The translations under genes and the position numbers were made by a program. Of a stretch of 64,000 nt of DNA, positions 18,844 through 27,444 are shown piece after piece. The notes beneath the pieces were generated by a model. That model worked only from the letters and a program-made list of their open reading frames with translations. It made no database searches and was not told the DNA's origin. Source of the DNA: Piscinibacter sp. HJYY11 (lineage in GTDB: Bacteria > Pseudomonadota > Gammaproteobacteria > Burkholderiales > Burkholderiaceae_C); NCBI RefSeq assembly GCF_016735515.1, contig NZ_JAERQZ010000001.1:4824746-4888745 (forward strand), written 5' to 3'. How positions within the stretch are numbered: position 1 is the first letter of the stretch; every line of letters starts with the position of its first letter.

Positions 18844-19635
18844 TTACTGGCTTACCCGGAACTCGATTCGCCGGTTGCGCGCACGCCCTTCGGGCGTGTC
18901 GTTGGCCGCGACCGGACGATCCGGCCCGGAGCCCGAGGTGGTGATGAGCGAGGGCGGCACGCCCTTGCCGGCGAGGTAGCTGCGCACGGCATCGGCCCGC
19001 GCGAGCGAGAGCACGATGTTGGTGTCGCGCGTGCCTTGCGAGTCGGTGTGGCCGATGACCTCGACCTTCTTGCTGCCCATCTTCAGGAGCGCTGCGGCCA
19101 TCTCGTCGAGGATGCCGCGGCCGGCGGGGCGCAGCACGCTGCTGCCCGGCTCGAACTCGATGATGCGGTTGGCGAGCGTGGCGTCGAGCACCGTCTGCTC
19201 CTGCGCCGCCACGCGCAGGGCATTGCGCACCGCGTAGGTCGGGTTCAGGGCCGTGGCCATGTCGGCTGCCAGCTGCTGGCGCTGCGCTTCGTTGGCCACC
19301 TCGCCCTTGAGCTCGATGTTGTTGCCGCTGATCACGAGCTGGCCGCGCGACACCTGCTTGAGCTGCGGCGACACGATCTTCTGCACATAGCCGCTCCAGT
19401 TGGGCGGTGCGACGACCTGGCCGACGCCGAGCTGGTCGACCACACGCTCGGCGCCATACAGCTCGCGTACCCGCGCGAGGATGGCATTGCGCGTGGCCTC
19501 GTCGGGCACGGTGCCGGCGACGACGACCTGGTTGGGCGCGGCCGGGGCGGCGGCCTGCGCCGCAGCGGGCAGGGCGGCTGCAGCCAGCGCGAGCGGCAGC
19601 AGAGGCTTGATGAAGGACGGGAGGCTCATGCTCAT
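18844..19635 (-). CDS. OmpA-family protein with BON-like region, T6SS-linked
   Basis: A 263-residue secreted protein: a signal peptide (PLALAAAALPAAAQA), then BON-like repeats around residues 35-130 (VVVAGTVPDEATRNAILARV and ISGNNIELKGEVANEAQRQQ), then an OmpA C-terminal peptidoglycan-binding domain (VEVIGHTDSQGTRDTNIVLS, with NRRIEFRV at the end). The ATG at 19635 overlaps the tagF stop (ATGA). A second ATG at 19629 has better spacing from GGGGA. The T6SS TssL here lacks its own peptidoglycan-binding domain, so this protein may anchor the membrane complex to the wall (TagL-like role, inferred). It is last in the tssM-tagF transcript. Confidence 0.88.
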   Translation of the reverse strand: MSMSLPSFIKPLLPLALAAAALPAAAQAAAPAAPNQVVVAGTVPDEATRNAILARVRELYGAERVVDQLGVGQVVAPPNWSGYVQKIVSPQLKQVSRGQLVISGNNIELKGEVANEAQRQQLAADMATALNPTYAVRNALRVAAQEQTVLDATLANRIIEFEPGSSVLRPAGRGILDEMAAALLKMGSKKVEVIGHTDSQGTRDTNIVLSLARADAVRSYLAGKGVPPSLITTSGSGPDRPVAANDTPEGRARNRRIEFRVSQ

Positions 19636-20609
19636 TCCCCGAGGAAGGTTTCGCGAAACAGGTCCACCGCGGCGGCGAGCGAGAGCGACGGGTCACGCAG
19701 GTGGTTGGAGAGCTTGCGCAGGCCGTAGTCGGAGCCGATCCAGTCTTCGACCCACTCGGCCTCGGAGACGGTGACGTTGTCCTGGCGGCAGGTGTCGCTG
19801 TCGATCACCGAGCGCAGCGTGAGCGGCGACGCGCCGTGGAAGCCCATCACCAGCACCGGTTGCGGGCCGTGCATGGTGACGAAGATGGCCGTCTCGGCCG
19901 ACGTGCGGGCGAAAAAGCGGCTGACCAGGTCGACCCACATCGTGAGCACGTGTGGCAACTGCATCGGGTCGCGCGGCAGCGGCAGCAGCAGGCCCTTGTT
20001 GAGATCGGCATGGCCTTGCGACAGCACCGGCTGCAGCAGCAGGCCGAGCGCCAGCGCCGTCTGGCGGAACGAGATGGGCGCGGCGCCGGGCGGCGTGAGT
20101 GCCGCTTCGAGTCGCTCGATCGTCAGCTGCTGGGCGAAGGCCTTGTACGACTGGCGCAGCGTGGCCGGCTGCATCTCGAGGTCGAGCGGGCCAAGCAGCT
20201 GCTCCTGCACTTCGGCGAAGTCGGTGGCCTGCTGGGCCGCGCGCACCTGCGTGTCGAGCCGGCCCCACAGCGGGCTCAGCGCCTGCGGGCTGTAGGGCAG
20301 GAACTGCTGCGGCTCGTCGACCTCGAACGAGGCGGCCAGCACGAAGGGGAAGCGGCGGCCCGAAGCGTCCTGGCTGGCCACCATGTGGCCGACGAGGCCC
20401 GCGTTGCTCTGCGTGCCGAGGATGGCGAAGTGCACCGGCGAAGCGGCGTCGTAGACGATCTTCCAGCGGGTGTCTTCGGCGAGCAGCTCGAGCGTCTGCG
20501 ACATCCAGTGGTCGATGCTGTGGATGAGCGCCGAGCCCGCGCTGCTGCGCACGAAGTCGCCGCGCGACGGGAGCTTGCCGAAGTAGAGCGCCTGGGGGGC
20601 TCCGCTCAT
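19632..20609 (-). CDS. tagF: T6SS-associated protein TagF
   Basis: A 325-residue protein from the ATG at 20609, which overlaps the tssM stop codon (ATGA). It opens MSGAPQALYFGKLPSRGDFV, the diagnostic start of the ImpM/TagF family; GKLPSRGDF is the core motif. The C-terminal half (about 200-325) is less conserved and contains MHGPQPVLVMGFHGASP and the DYGLRKLSNHLRDPSLS region. TagF is a post-translational repressor of T6SS firing, working opposite the PpkA-PppA-Fha pathway. Those partners are absent from this window, which makes its role here less certain. Confidence 0.92.
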   Translation of the reverse strand: MSGAPQALYFGKLPSRGDFVRSSAGSALIHSIDHWMSQTLELLAEDTRWKIVYDAASPVHFAILGTQSNAGLVGHMVASQDASGRRFPFVLAASFEVDEPQQFLPYSPQALSPLWGRLDTQVRAAQQATDFAEVQEQLLGPLDLEMQPATLRQSYKAFAQQLTIERLEAALTPPGAAPISFRQTALALGLLLQPVLSQGHADLNKGLLLPLPRDPMQLPHVLTMWVDLVSRFFARTSAETAIFVTMHGPQPVLVMGFHGASPLTLRSVIDSDTCRQDNVTVSEAEWVEDWIGSDYGLRKLSNHLRDPSLSLAAAVDLFRETFLGE

Positions 20610-23600
20610 GGCTTGCCTCCCGTCGGGGCGGCGACCGGCGTGGCCACAGGGCCGGTCGTTGTCGTGGGCGGCAGGCCGGCCACCAGCGGCGGCAGCTGCA
20701 CGCCCTTCAGGCCGCCCGAGGCGCTGGGCGTGTCGGCCGCGCCGGCAGCATTGGGCGAGCCGACGGCGGCGCTCGCGATGAGGCGCAGCTGCACCGTGAC
20801 GGCCAGGTTGCCGCTCGGCCACGAGAGTTCGAAGACGTTGCTGTCGAGCTTCTTGCGGCGCGCCTTGCTGATCATCTTCTCGAGGCCGTAGCCGCCGGGC
20901 TCGTTGAGGAACTCGATGGTGCGGCCGTCCATGGTCACACCGGTGATGCGCACGCCAGGAGCGCCCTGGCCAGGCCACACGAAATTGGTCCAGCTGGCCA
21001 CGGCGTTGCGGTAGCGCATCTGCTGGCCGTCCACTTCCACCGTGTACTCGGCGAGGCCGGGCACGGGCGTGGGCAGCATCTGGAAATTGGTCTGGGCTTC
21101 GGTGCCACCACCACCGCCGCCTCCACCCCCGCCACCGCTGGCGCCGCCCGAGCCGCCCTGGCCGGCGATCGGGGCCACCCAGGCCTGGAAGCCCGAGGCG
21201 AACTCTGGCCGCAGGCGCAGGCCGATGTCGGCCCAGGTGCGCGGGGTGATGGTGTCGCCGCGTCGCACGACCAGCGCGCCAAGGGCCTGTTCGCTGAATT
21301 TCGCGATGCCCCCATCGGGTCCGAAGAGCTTGGCCATCTCACCCGGCGTGGCCTCCAGGCGCGAGGCCTTGTCGAAGGGGTACTTGCCGGCGAGCGTGCG
21401 CAGGAAGGGCTCGTGCACCTGCGCCGCCCAGACGCGGTTGATCTCGGTCTCGGCCGCCGGGACGATGACCGCATACGACTGGATCAGCGGCCGCACGAGC
21501 AGCGGCCGCAGCGTGGCCTTGGCGGCCTCGGTCTGCCCGGCGAGCATCTGTTCGTCGACGAGCTTCAAGGCCTCGCTCAGCTCGGAGCTGCCTTCGAGCG
21601 TCTGCTGCATCAGCTGGCGGCTGGCCGGGCCGGAGTCGCCCTGGTTCTTGATCTGGTTGAAGCGCGTGCGGATCTTCGAGAGCGACTGCAGGTAGGTGCG
21701 GATCAGCGCCGGGTTGCTCTCGCGCGAGACCATCAGCCGGGTGAGGCCCGCGAATTCCTTGCCGATCGGCCCCATCGGGATGGCCGCCTGGCCGGTGGTG
21801 ACGTCGAGCTTCACTTCGACCGGGCTCGGGCTCATGCGCAGGATCGACTGCTTGAACCAGTCGACGAAGCCCTTCTGTCCCTTGGCGAGCTTGTCGTTGA
21901 GGATGCCCGGGTTGTCCCACGAGGTCTGGTCGTAGAGCGCGGTGATGAGCTTGCCGACCGGCGACGCGGCCGGGTCGCCCAGGCGGTTCATGCGGATCAC
22001 GGCCTGCTCGAAGCTGCCGAATTCCTTCACCGTCACGCCCTGCAGGAACTTCTGCCACTCCTGCACGTACTCGGCCTTGTAGAGCTGCACCAGGGCCTTG
22101 CGGATCTGCTCGGGGCTGCCTTCGAGCGTGAGGTCGTCTTGCGTGGCGGTCTTGAGCACCCAGTCGTCGGCGCGCGTTTCCTTGAGCGAGGCTTCCTTGA
22201 AGGCGTCTTCGATGAAGCCGTCCCACGCTTCGCGGGTGAAGGCACCCGAGATCGCGTAGCTGCCGGCCACGATCTCGCGGTCGGCCTCGTCGATGAGCCG
22301 GGCCACCGTCATCGGCGGGAAGCGCGTGGCGGCACGCGCCTTCACTTCAGCGTACACACGCTCGCGTGCCGGCATGCCCTTGACGACGCGGCGCAGGTTC
22401 TCGCGCGTGGTGTCCAGCAGCGCCAGGTTGGTCTGCGTGGTGGGGAAGTCGGCCGCCGGCACTTGCGTCAGCGCGAAGGAGAGGATGCGCTCGGCCGATC
22501 GGATGAGCTGCTCGCGCGGCATGGAGCCACGGTTCGCTTCCAGCCAGCCGCGCCAGAAGCGCGTGAGCTGATCGCCCAGGTGGCCTGTCTCCATGCGGCT
22601 CTTGTCGCCCAGCATGATGTAGGTCTTGAGCGCGTTGTAGGCGTCGGAGACATTGCTGCTCGAGGCCGCCGAGTACACGCCCATCGGCTCCGGTGCGGCG
22701 GTCGTGCCGGCAGGGCGGGTGGTGGCGCTCGTGTCGGCCGCGCGGCCGAGCGGCTGCAGCTGGGCTGCATTGGCGTTCACGTCGCCGAGGTAGGCGCCGA
22801 TCGCCGCCGCGGTGGGCTTGAGCAGCACCTCCTGGAGGCCGGCGAGGTAGACGGTGCGCATCTTGGCTTCGAGCGCCTCGCCTTGGTAGAGGCCGAGGGC
22901 GATGGTCCACGGGCGCTCCTCGCGGTAGCGCTGCAACTGGTCGACGCGGTCCTGCACGATCTCCAGCGCTTCCAGGCGCGACTGCAGGTCGATGCGGCCC
23001 TCTTGCAGCTTGATGGCCTTGTTGAGATCGGCCTGCACGTTGGCCACAAGCTGCCGGTTGCCGACGTACGACCACGTCCAGCCGGCGAGCATGGCGCCGA
23101 GCAGCAGCGCGCCGCCGAAGAATGCGGCGTAGCGCCAGCGCAGCTTGTTGCGGCTGGTGTACTGCTTCACCAGGTTGGCATCGGCGAACACGACCTTGGA
23201 GAAGAGGTCGCGCAGGAAGAAGCCGTTCTGCGCCACGACCGCGGCCGTGGGGGCTGTGCCGGCTGCGGGCGTGAGGCCGAAGCGCTCGGCCACGCGCTGG
23301 CTCGCGCGGCCGGTCGATTGGCCCTCTTGCACCGCGCTCGTGAAATAGAAGCCGCGGAAGATCGGGCGGAACTGGTACGGGTTGTCTTCGAAGAGCGTGG
23401 TGATGAAGGTGCGCAGCGGCGCCTTCAACGACGAGAACTCGAGCGGGAAGGTGAGCACGCCCGGCGGCAGCTTCTCGCCGCGGTGCATCGACATGCGAAC
23501 GGTCGAGGCTTCCTTCAGCCCGTCGTTCAGCTCGTCGAAGTGCTTGTCGAAGCTCGCCACCACGTCGGCCTTGGTCGCGGTGTCGTAGGGCAGGGTGGCG

Positions 23601-24466
23601 CCCCACACGCGCTCGCGTTCGTCGCGGTCGCGGTCTTCGAAGAACTCGGCAAAGCCCGAGATCAGGTCGGCCTTGGTGAAGACCACGTAAACCGGCGCGA
23701 AGACCTCGAGTTTTTCGGTCAGCTCCTGCACCCGCTGGCGCAGTTGCTTGGCGAGCGTGATCGCGAACTCGGGCTTGTTGTTGGAGAGCTCGGCCAGGCT
23801 CGCCGCAATGATCACGCCGTTGAGCGGTGCCTTCGGGCGGTTGCGCTTGAGCAGAGAGAGGAAGCCGAGCCATTCCTCGCGGTCTTCCTGGTGAACGGAG
23901 TAGCGGCCTGCGGTGTCGAGCAGGATGCCTTCGGTGGTGAAGAACCAGTCGCAGTTGCGCGTGCCGCCGATGCCCTGGATCACCGACGAGGTTTTGTCGG
24001 ACGCGCTTTTGTCAGAGAAAGGAAAGTTGAGGCCCGAGCGCACGATGGCCGTGCTCTTGCCAGCGGCGGGGTTGCCGATCACTGCGTACCAGGGCAGCTC
24101 GTACAGCGCGGCGGAGCCCGAGGTCAGGCCGAGCTTGGACGTCTTGATGGTCTTGACGGCCTCCTGCATGCGCTGGCGCACGGCCTCCATCTCTGCACGG
24201 CTCTCCTTCGTGGGAGCGGCCTTGATCGCGCGGTCGGCTTCGGCGTCCATCGCGGCTTCGAGGTTCTTCGAAGCGCGTGCGGCCTTCCAGCGGCGAACGA
24301 CCCACACGACGAGCCACACCAGCAGCAGCGTGACGATGATGGCCACCGCCCAGATGGCGCCGACCTTGAGGGCATCGGCGCTCAGGAAGAGCAGGGCGGC
24401 CAAGGCCAGCAGGCCGATCACGGCCAGCGTGCGGGCGTCCAGAAGAAACTGCCAGAGTCTTTGCAT
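20606..24466 (-). CDS. tssM: T6SS membrane complex subunit TssM (IcmF)
   Basis: A 1286-residue inner-membrane protein. Two transmembrane helices lie near residues 14-32 and 36-57, then a cytoplasmic NTPase-like domain with Walker A GNPAAGKST (131-139), a third helix near residue 450 (FFGGALLLGAMLAGWTWSYV) and a large periplasmic region that contacts TssJ. An unusual eleven-glycine run interrupts the C-terminal part near residues 1110-1120. TssM, TssL and TssJ form the trans-envelope channel through which the tail passes. Its stop overlaps tagF. The gene upstream (24490-26031) starts the same transcript with a 23-bp gap. Confidence 0.96.
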   Translation of the reverse strand: MQRLWQFLLDARTLAVIGLLALAALLFLSADALKVGAIWAVAIIVTLLLVWLVVWVVRRWKAARASKNLEAAMDAEADRAIKAAPTKESRAEMEAVRQRMQEAVKTIKTSKLGLTSGSAALYELPWYAVIGNPAAGKSTAIVRSGLNFPFSDKSASDKTSSVIQGIGGTRNCDWFFTTEGILLDTAGRYSVHQEDREEWLGFLSLLKRNRPKAPLNGVIIAASLAELSNNKPEFAITLAKQLRQRVQELTEKLEVFAPVYVVFTKADLISGFAEFFEDRDRDERERVWGATLPYDTATKADVVASFDKHFDELNDGLKEASTVRMSMHRGEKLPPGVLTFPLEFSSLKAPLRTFITTLFEDNPYQFRPIFRGFYFTSAVQEGQSTGRASQRVAERFGLTPAAGTAPTAAVVAQNGFFLRDLFSKVVFADANLVKQYTSRNKLRWRYAAFFGGALLLGAMLAGWTWSYVGNRQLVANVQADLNKAIKLQEGRIDLQSRLEALEIVQDRVDQLQRYREERPWTIALGLYQGEALEAKMRTVYLAGLQEVLLKPTAAAIGAYLGDVNANAAQLQPLGRAADTSATTRPAGTTAAPEPMGVYSAASSSNVSDAYNALKTYIMLGDKSRMETGHLGDQLTRFWRGWLEANRGSMPREQLIRSAERILSFALTQVPAADFPTTQTNLALLDTTRENLRRVVKGMPARERVYAEVKARAATRFPPMTVARLIDEADREIVAGSYAISGAFTREAWDGFIEDAFKEASLKETRADDWVLKTATQDDLTLEGSPEQIRKALVQLYKAEYVQEWQKFLQGVTVKEFGSFEQAVIRMNRLGDPAASPVGKLITALYDQTSWDNPGILNDKLAKGQKGFVDWFKQSILRMSPSPVEVKLDVTTGQAAIPMGPIGKEFAGLTRLMVSRESNPALIRTYLQSLSKIRTRFNQIKNQGDSGPASRQLMQQTLEGSSELSEALKLVDEQMLAGQTEAAKATLRPLLVRPLIQSYAVIVPAAETEINRVWAAQVHEPFLRTLAGKYPFDKASRLEATPGEMAKLFGPDGGIAKFSEQALGALVVRRGDTITPRTWADIGLRLRPEFASGFQAWVAPIAGQGGSGGASGGGGGGGGGGGTEAQTNFQMLPTPVPGLAEYTVEVDGQQMRYRNAVASWTNFVWPGQGAPGVRITGVTMDGRTIEFLNEPGGYGLEKMISKARRKKLDSNVFELSWPSGNLAVTVQLRLIASAAVGSPNAAGAADTPSASGGLKGVQLPPLVAGLPPTTTTGPVATPVAAPTGGKP
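21104..21157 (-). repeat. Glycine-codon low-complexity tract in tssM
   Basis: On the coding strand this encodes a Gly/Ser/Ala linker ending in eleven consecutive glycines (mixed GGC, GGT, GGG and GGA codons), between the last two periplasmic blocks of TssM. It is probably a flexible hinge. Its length could vary between strains, although the codons are mixed rather than a pure triplet repeat. Confidence 0.85.
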
Positions 24467-24489
24467 GACGAGGTGTCCGGTTCGGGTGT

Positions 24490-26031
24490 TCAGGCGGCCT
24501 GCGCGGCGGCGGGGGCGGCGGCCGGAGCCGGCGCGGGTGTGGGAAGGGCCGGCGTCATCAACACGGCCAGGCGCTCGAAGGGCGAGTGCGCGCCGAGCAG
24601 CAGCGCCGGTGCCTCGGAGGCCTGCACCTGCGTGGCGGTGAGGGCCGCGCAGGCGACGAGGCGCGCGATGCCCACGTCACCGCAGCCCACGCCCAGGCGC
24701 AGCACGTGCTCGCCGGCATCGAGGTGCGGCAGCAGCTGCTGCACGGTCTCGAAGACCTCGGCGGTGCGCGAGACGCGGTGGTCGGCGTCGGTGGTCAGGT
24801 GCTGGACTTGCGCCGCATCGAGGCCGCTGCCTTGCAGCGTGTCGGTCACCGACTGGACCATCGTCTGCGGCGTGATGCGGCCGCTCGCGTCGGCCGACTT
24901 GTAACGCTTCGCCAGGCTCGCCTTGTACAGCGTTGCCAGGGGCTTGACCTCGGGCGGTGCGGGCCAGTTCGGCGTGGCGATCAGCAGGCCGGCCGCCGCT
25001 TCGCCTGGCACGCGGCCCTGCTGGCGTCGGCCGGAGAACAACTCGTTGGCGTGTGTGAGCGAGGTGACCGTGCTTTCTCCGACCAGGCTGTCGGCGGCGA
25101 GGGCCCATAGCAAGCCAGGCTGGCGCTCGCGTTGCCACTGGTGCAGCTGTTGCTCCATCAGCAGCCAGAAGGCCTCGGCCGAATCGACCGGGTGCACGTG
25201 GAGTTGGACGGCGGCGCGGGCCGTGCTCGCCATCGCGCGTGACTGCCCGGCGGCCGCGAGACCGGCTTCGATGTGGGCCTCGAAATGTTGCGCCAGCCAC
25301 GCACCGGCCAACTGCTGTGCGGAAAGCGGCCAGAGCGAAGGAATGCCGACGCGGATGGAGACGGCGGGAGGCAGCACGGCCGCAGTGGCCTGGCTGCGCG
25401 CCGCGGGCAAGGGCACAGCCAGGGCAGGCCATTGCGCTTCGACGCTGTCGAGCATGTCGTCCACGGCGGCTTCGAGCAGCGTCAACGCGCGTTGCATCTC
25501 GGCGAACTGGGTGTCGCCGGCCCAGTCTTGTGGAAGGCCATGCAGCTTCGATCCCGCCAGGCCTTCGAGTGTCTCGGCCATGCCGTCGGTCGAGAGGTCG
25601 CCCATCGCGGCGGTGAAGATCGCGATGCCGTCGTCGTCGCGCATCTGCTTGTCGAGCTCGATCTTGCAGTCGCCACTGGCAATGCTCGATTGCGCGGCCT
25701 TCCATTCGGCCCCTGCGCGCACTTTCACGGCAACTGCGAGCACCTGGCTGGTGAGCGGCGTGGCTGCAGCTGCGAGCGCGGCGGTGGGCTGCGCAGTGAC
25801 TTTGGGCGTGGCCGCCACCACAGGTGCCGCGGCATAGGCCCGCAAGCGCTTCACCCCCCACACCATCGCGATGAGCGCGAGCGTCAGCACCATCGGCAAC
25901 AGGACTAGGTGGGTCAGCAGCTGCACGGGGCTCGGGTCGACGTGCCCGGACTGCCAACGCCAGAGGGTCGTCAGCCACACCAAGGCGGTGACGACCACCA
26001 GCAGTGCGAGAACCTTCCAGACTTTGGCCAT
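24490..26031 (-). CDS. T6SS-linked membrane protein with ketosynthase-like motifs
   Basis: A 513-residue protein I do not recognise as a named Tss/Tag component. Two transmembrane helices (about 5-24 and 37-60) anchor a soluble domain. Two stretches resemble the thiolase-fold ketosynthase family: SLVGESTVTSLTHANELF with GRVPGEAAAGLLIA (about 316-352), and a late glycine-rich segment RLGVGCGDVGIARLVACAAL. The catalytic Cys-His-His of active ketosynthases is not apparent, so it is probably non-enzymatic. The last 25 residues are an Ala/Pro tail. It lies between paar and tssM and is probably co-expressed with tssM, which suggests an envelope-complex accessory role (inference). Confidence 0.75.
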   Translation of the reverse strand: MAKVWKVLALLVVVTALVWLTTLWRWQSGHVDPSPVQLLTHLVLLPMVLTLALIAMVWGVKRLRAYAAAPVVAATPKVTAQPTAALAAAATPLTSQVLAVAVKVRAGAEWKAAQSSIASGDCKIELDKQMRDDDGIAIFTAAMGDLSTDGMAETLEGLAGSKLHGLPQDWAGDTQFAEMQRALTLLEAAVDDMLDSVEAQWPALAVPLPAARSQATAAVLPPAVSIRVGIPSLWPLSAQQLAGAWLAQHFEAHIEAGLAAAGQSRAMASTARAAVQLHVHPVDSAEAFWLLMEQQLHQWQRERQPGLLWALAADSLVGESTVTSLTHANELFSGRRQQGRVPGEAAAGLLIATPNWPAPPEVKPLATLYKASLAKRYKSADASGRITPQTMVQSVTDTLQGSGLDAAQVQHLTTDADHRVSRTAEVFETVQQLLPHLDAGEHVLRLGVGCGDVGIARLVACAALTATQVQASEAPALLLGAHSPFERLAVLMTPALPTPAPAPAAAPAAAQAA

Positions 26032-26119
26032 GAGCGAGGGAACAACAACGTGCGCCGGGCGCGGTCAGCGGTGCTTGCGACGCAAGCTCAGCAGCGCTCG
26101 GATGGAGCGGAGTGCCGGA

Positions 26120-26389
26120 TCAGCACTCGTCGGTGGTGACGGATTGGGAGGAGATGAGCGTCGCGCCACAGGCGGTCTTGTCGCCATGCCGTGCCGCCGC
26201 CTTGCCATCGATGATCATGGTGTTGTCACCGGTGACGATCTCGCAGGTGCCGTGGCCCTTCTTCGGGCAGGTGACCTTGTCGCCGACGCGTGCGATGCGC
26301 TTGCCATGCGTGTCGGTGACACCTGAGGCACCGATGACTTCGCCACCATGGTCGGTCTTGTCGTTCAACACGATGAATGGACGTCCCAT
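26120..26389 (-). CDS. PAAR-domain T6SS tip protein
   Basis: An 89-residue stand-alone PAAR protein. The family histidines and cysteines are visible: HGGEVIGAS near the start, KVTCPKKGHGTCEIVTGDNTM in the middle and RHGDKTACGATLISSQ near the end. PAAR proteins cap the VgrG spike with a metal-stabilised cone. There is no toxin extension, so it sharpens the tip rather than being an effector itself. GGGAGAG lies just before the ATG. It stands between the M15 peptidase gene and the ketosynthase-like gene on the same strand. Either VgrG in this locus could use it. Confidence 0.93.
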   Translation of the reverse strand: MGRPFIVLNDKTDHGGEVIGASGVTDTHGKRIARVGDKVTCPKKGHGTCEIVTGDNTMIIDGKAAARHGDKTACGATLISSQSVTTDEC

Positions 26390-26469
26390 TGCATCTCTCC
26401 CTTGTGTGATTCGCCGCGCGTGAACTGCACCTCGCGCGAGCGCCGAAGTCTAACGGCGGGAGCGTGTTT

Positions 26470-27315
26470 TCAGGACCCCACTTTCGGGCGGGAGGCGATG
26501 GGTTTGCGCAGCTCCACATGGCCCAGATCGGCGTTCTGCCAGCGTCCGCCCCAGGTGAGGCCGACACGTTGCGCAACCTCTCCATACAACTCGTAACCCT
26601 TTGCGGCCCACGGGTCGCGTTCGCTGATGACGAGCTTGCCATCGCGCATGAAAGCGCTGTCGGCGGCGAGGCCGTGCTGGTGGTAGCTTTGCCATGCGGC
26701 CGCGTTGGTGACGTGCGCGCCGAGGCTCGCGAGGAGGTTCTGCCGCTCGGGGCTGCGGTAGCCCTCGATCAGCACCATCTCGTAGCCGTGCTCTTCGCGC
26801 ATCAGCCGGTAGGCGAGGAGCAGGCGCTGGCGGAAGTCGGCATCGAGTGCGTCCCAGCGGCGATCGGCGGTGCTGAGCTTGGGACGCACCAACTCCACCT
26901 CGGCGGTGGTGAACACCTCGGGCGGCAGTGGCGGCGGCGGTACCAACTGCTCGCCTTGTAGCAGGGTGGCCACCACGCTGTCGGCCTGCGTGGAAGAGGT
27001 GTCGTCGTAGGCGTCGAGCGTGTGCAGGGCCCGCAACGAGAAGACGACGATCGGTGGCAGGGCGAGCAATGCGAGCGCGATCGACAGGGGGATGGCATTG
27101 CGCTGAATCCAGCGCGTGCCGCTGGCGGCCTGGGCAACACCCTGAAGCGCATTGCGCGTGGCGGCACGTTGAGCGTTCTGCTGCGCGCCCGCGAGACGCC
27201 TTCCCCACTGCGTGACGCGCTGCACCACGCCCTCGCGGAACGATGGCAGCAAGAGCAAGGCTGCCAGTGCGCACGCACCGACGAAGTACACGACGACGAT
27301 CGCAATCCACATCAT
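26470..27315 (-). CDS. Membrane-anchored M15-family peptidase (VanY-like)
   Basis: A 281-residue protein with two hydrophobic segments (about 2-24 and 76-96) and a periplasmic peptidase domain. The M15 metal motif is SYHQHGLAAD (His212, Asp219) with the third ligand H266 in LGHVELR; the substrate-binding arginine motif is IEGYRSPERQ. M15 enzymes cut D-Ala-D-Ala or peptidoglycan cross-bridges. Wall-cutting enzymes encoded in T6SS loci can open the cell wall for assembly of the TssJLM channel; they can also be endolysin-like effectors. The membrane anchor and lack of an adjacent immunity gene favour a self-wall role. It is followed by paar, 81 bp downstream. Confidence 0.85.
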   Translation of the reverse strand: MMWIAIVVVYFVGACALAALLLLPSFREGVVQRVTQWGRRLAGAQQNAQRAATRNALQGVAQAASGTRWIQRNAIPLSIALALLALPPIVVFSLRALHTLDAYDDTSSTQADSVVATLLQGEQLVPPPPLPPEVFTTAEVELVRPKLSTADRRWDALDADFRQRLLLAYRLMREEHGYEMVLIEGYRSPERQNLLASLGAHVTNAAAWQSYHQHGLAADSAFMRDGKLVISERDPWAAKGYELYGEVAQRVGLTWGGRWQNADLGHVELRKPIASRPKVGS

Positions 27316-27444
27316 CTTGTTGCAAGCACGCTGCGCTGTCCCCCCATCGGGGCGTTGCTGGCCGGGATGGCCTCTCTAGAATCCGCGCACCCGCACGCGC
27401 TGCAGGCGCACCCCCGTCGACTTCAAGGCCCTTCGGCCCTTGCC

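Noticed and set aside
21104..21157. Short tandem CCACC/CCGCC units considered as a repeat array or CRISPR
   Set aside because: They are in-frame glycine codons inside tssM with no spacers.
21413..24904. An 1163-codon plus-strand open frame opposite tssM
   Set aside because: Very long but antisense to a well-conserved core gene; the composition is His/Arg/Leu/Glu-rich and without motifs. Such length is expected from strong third-position GC bias.
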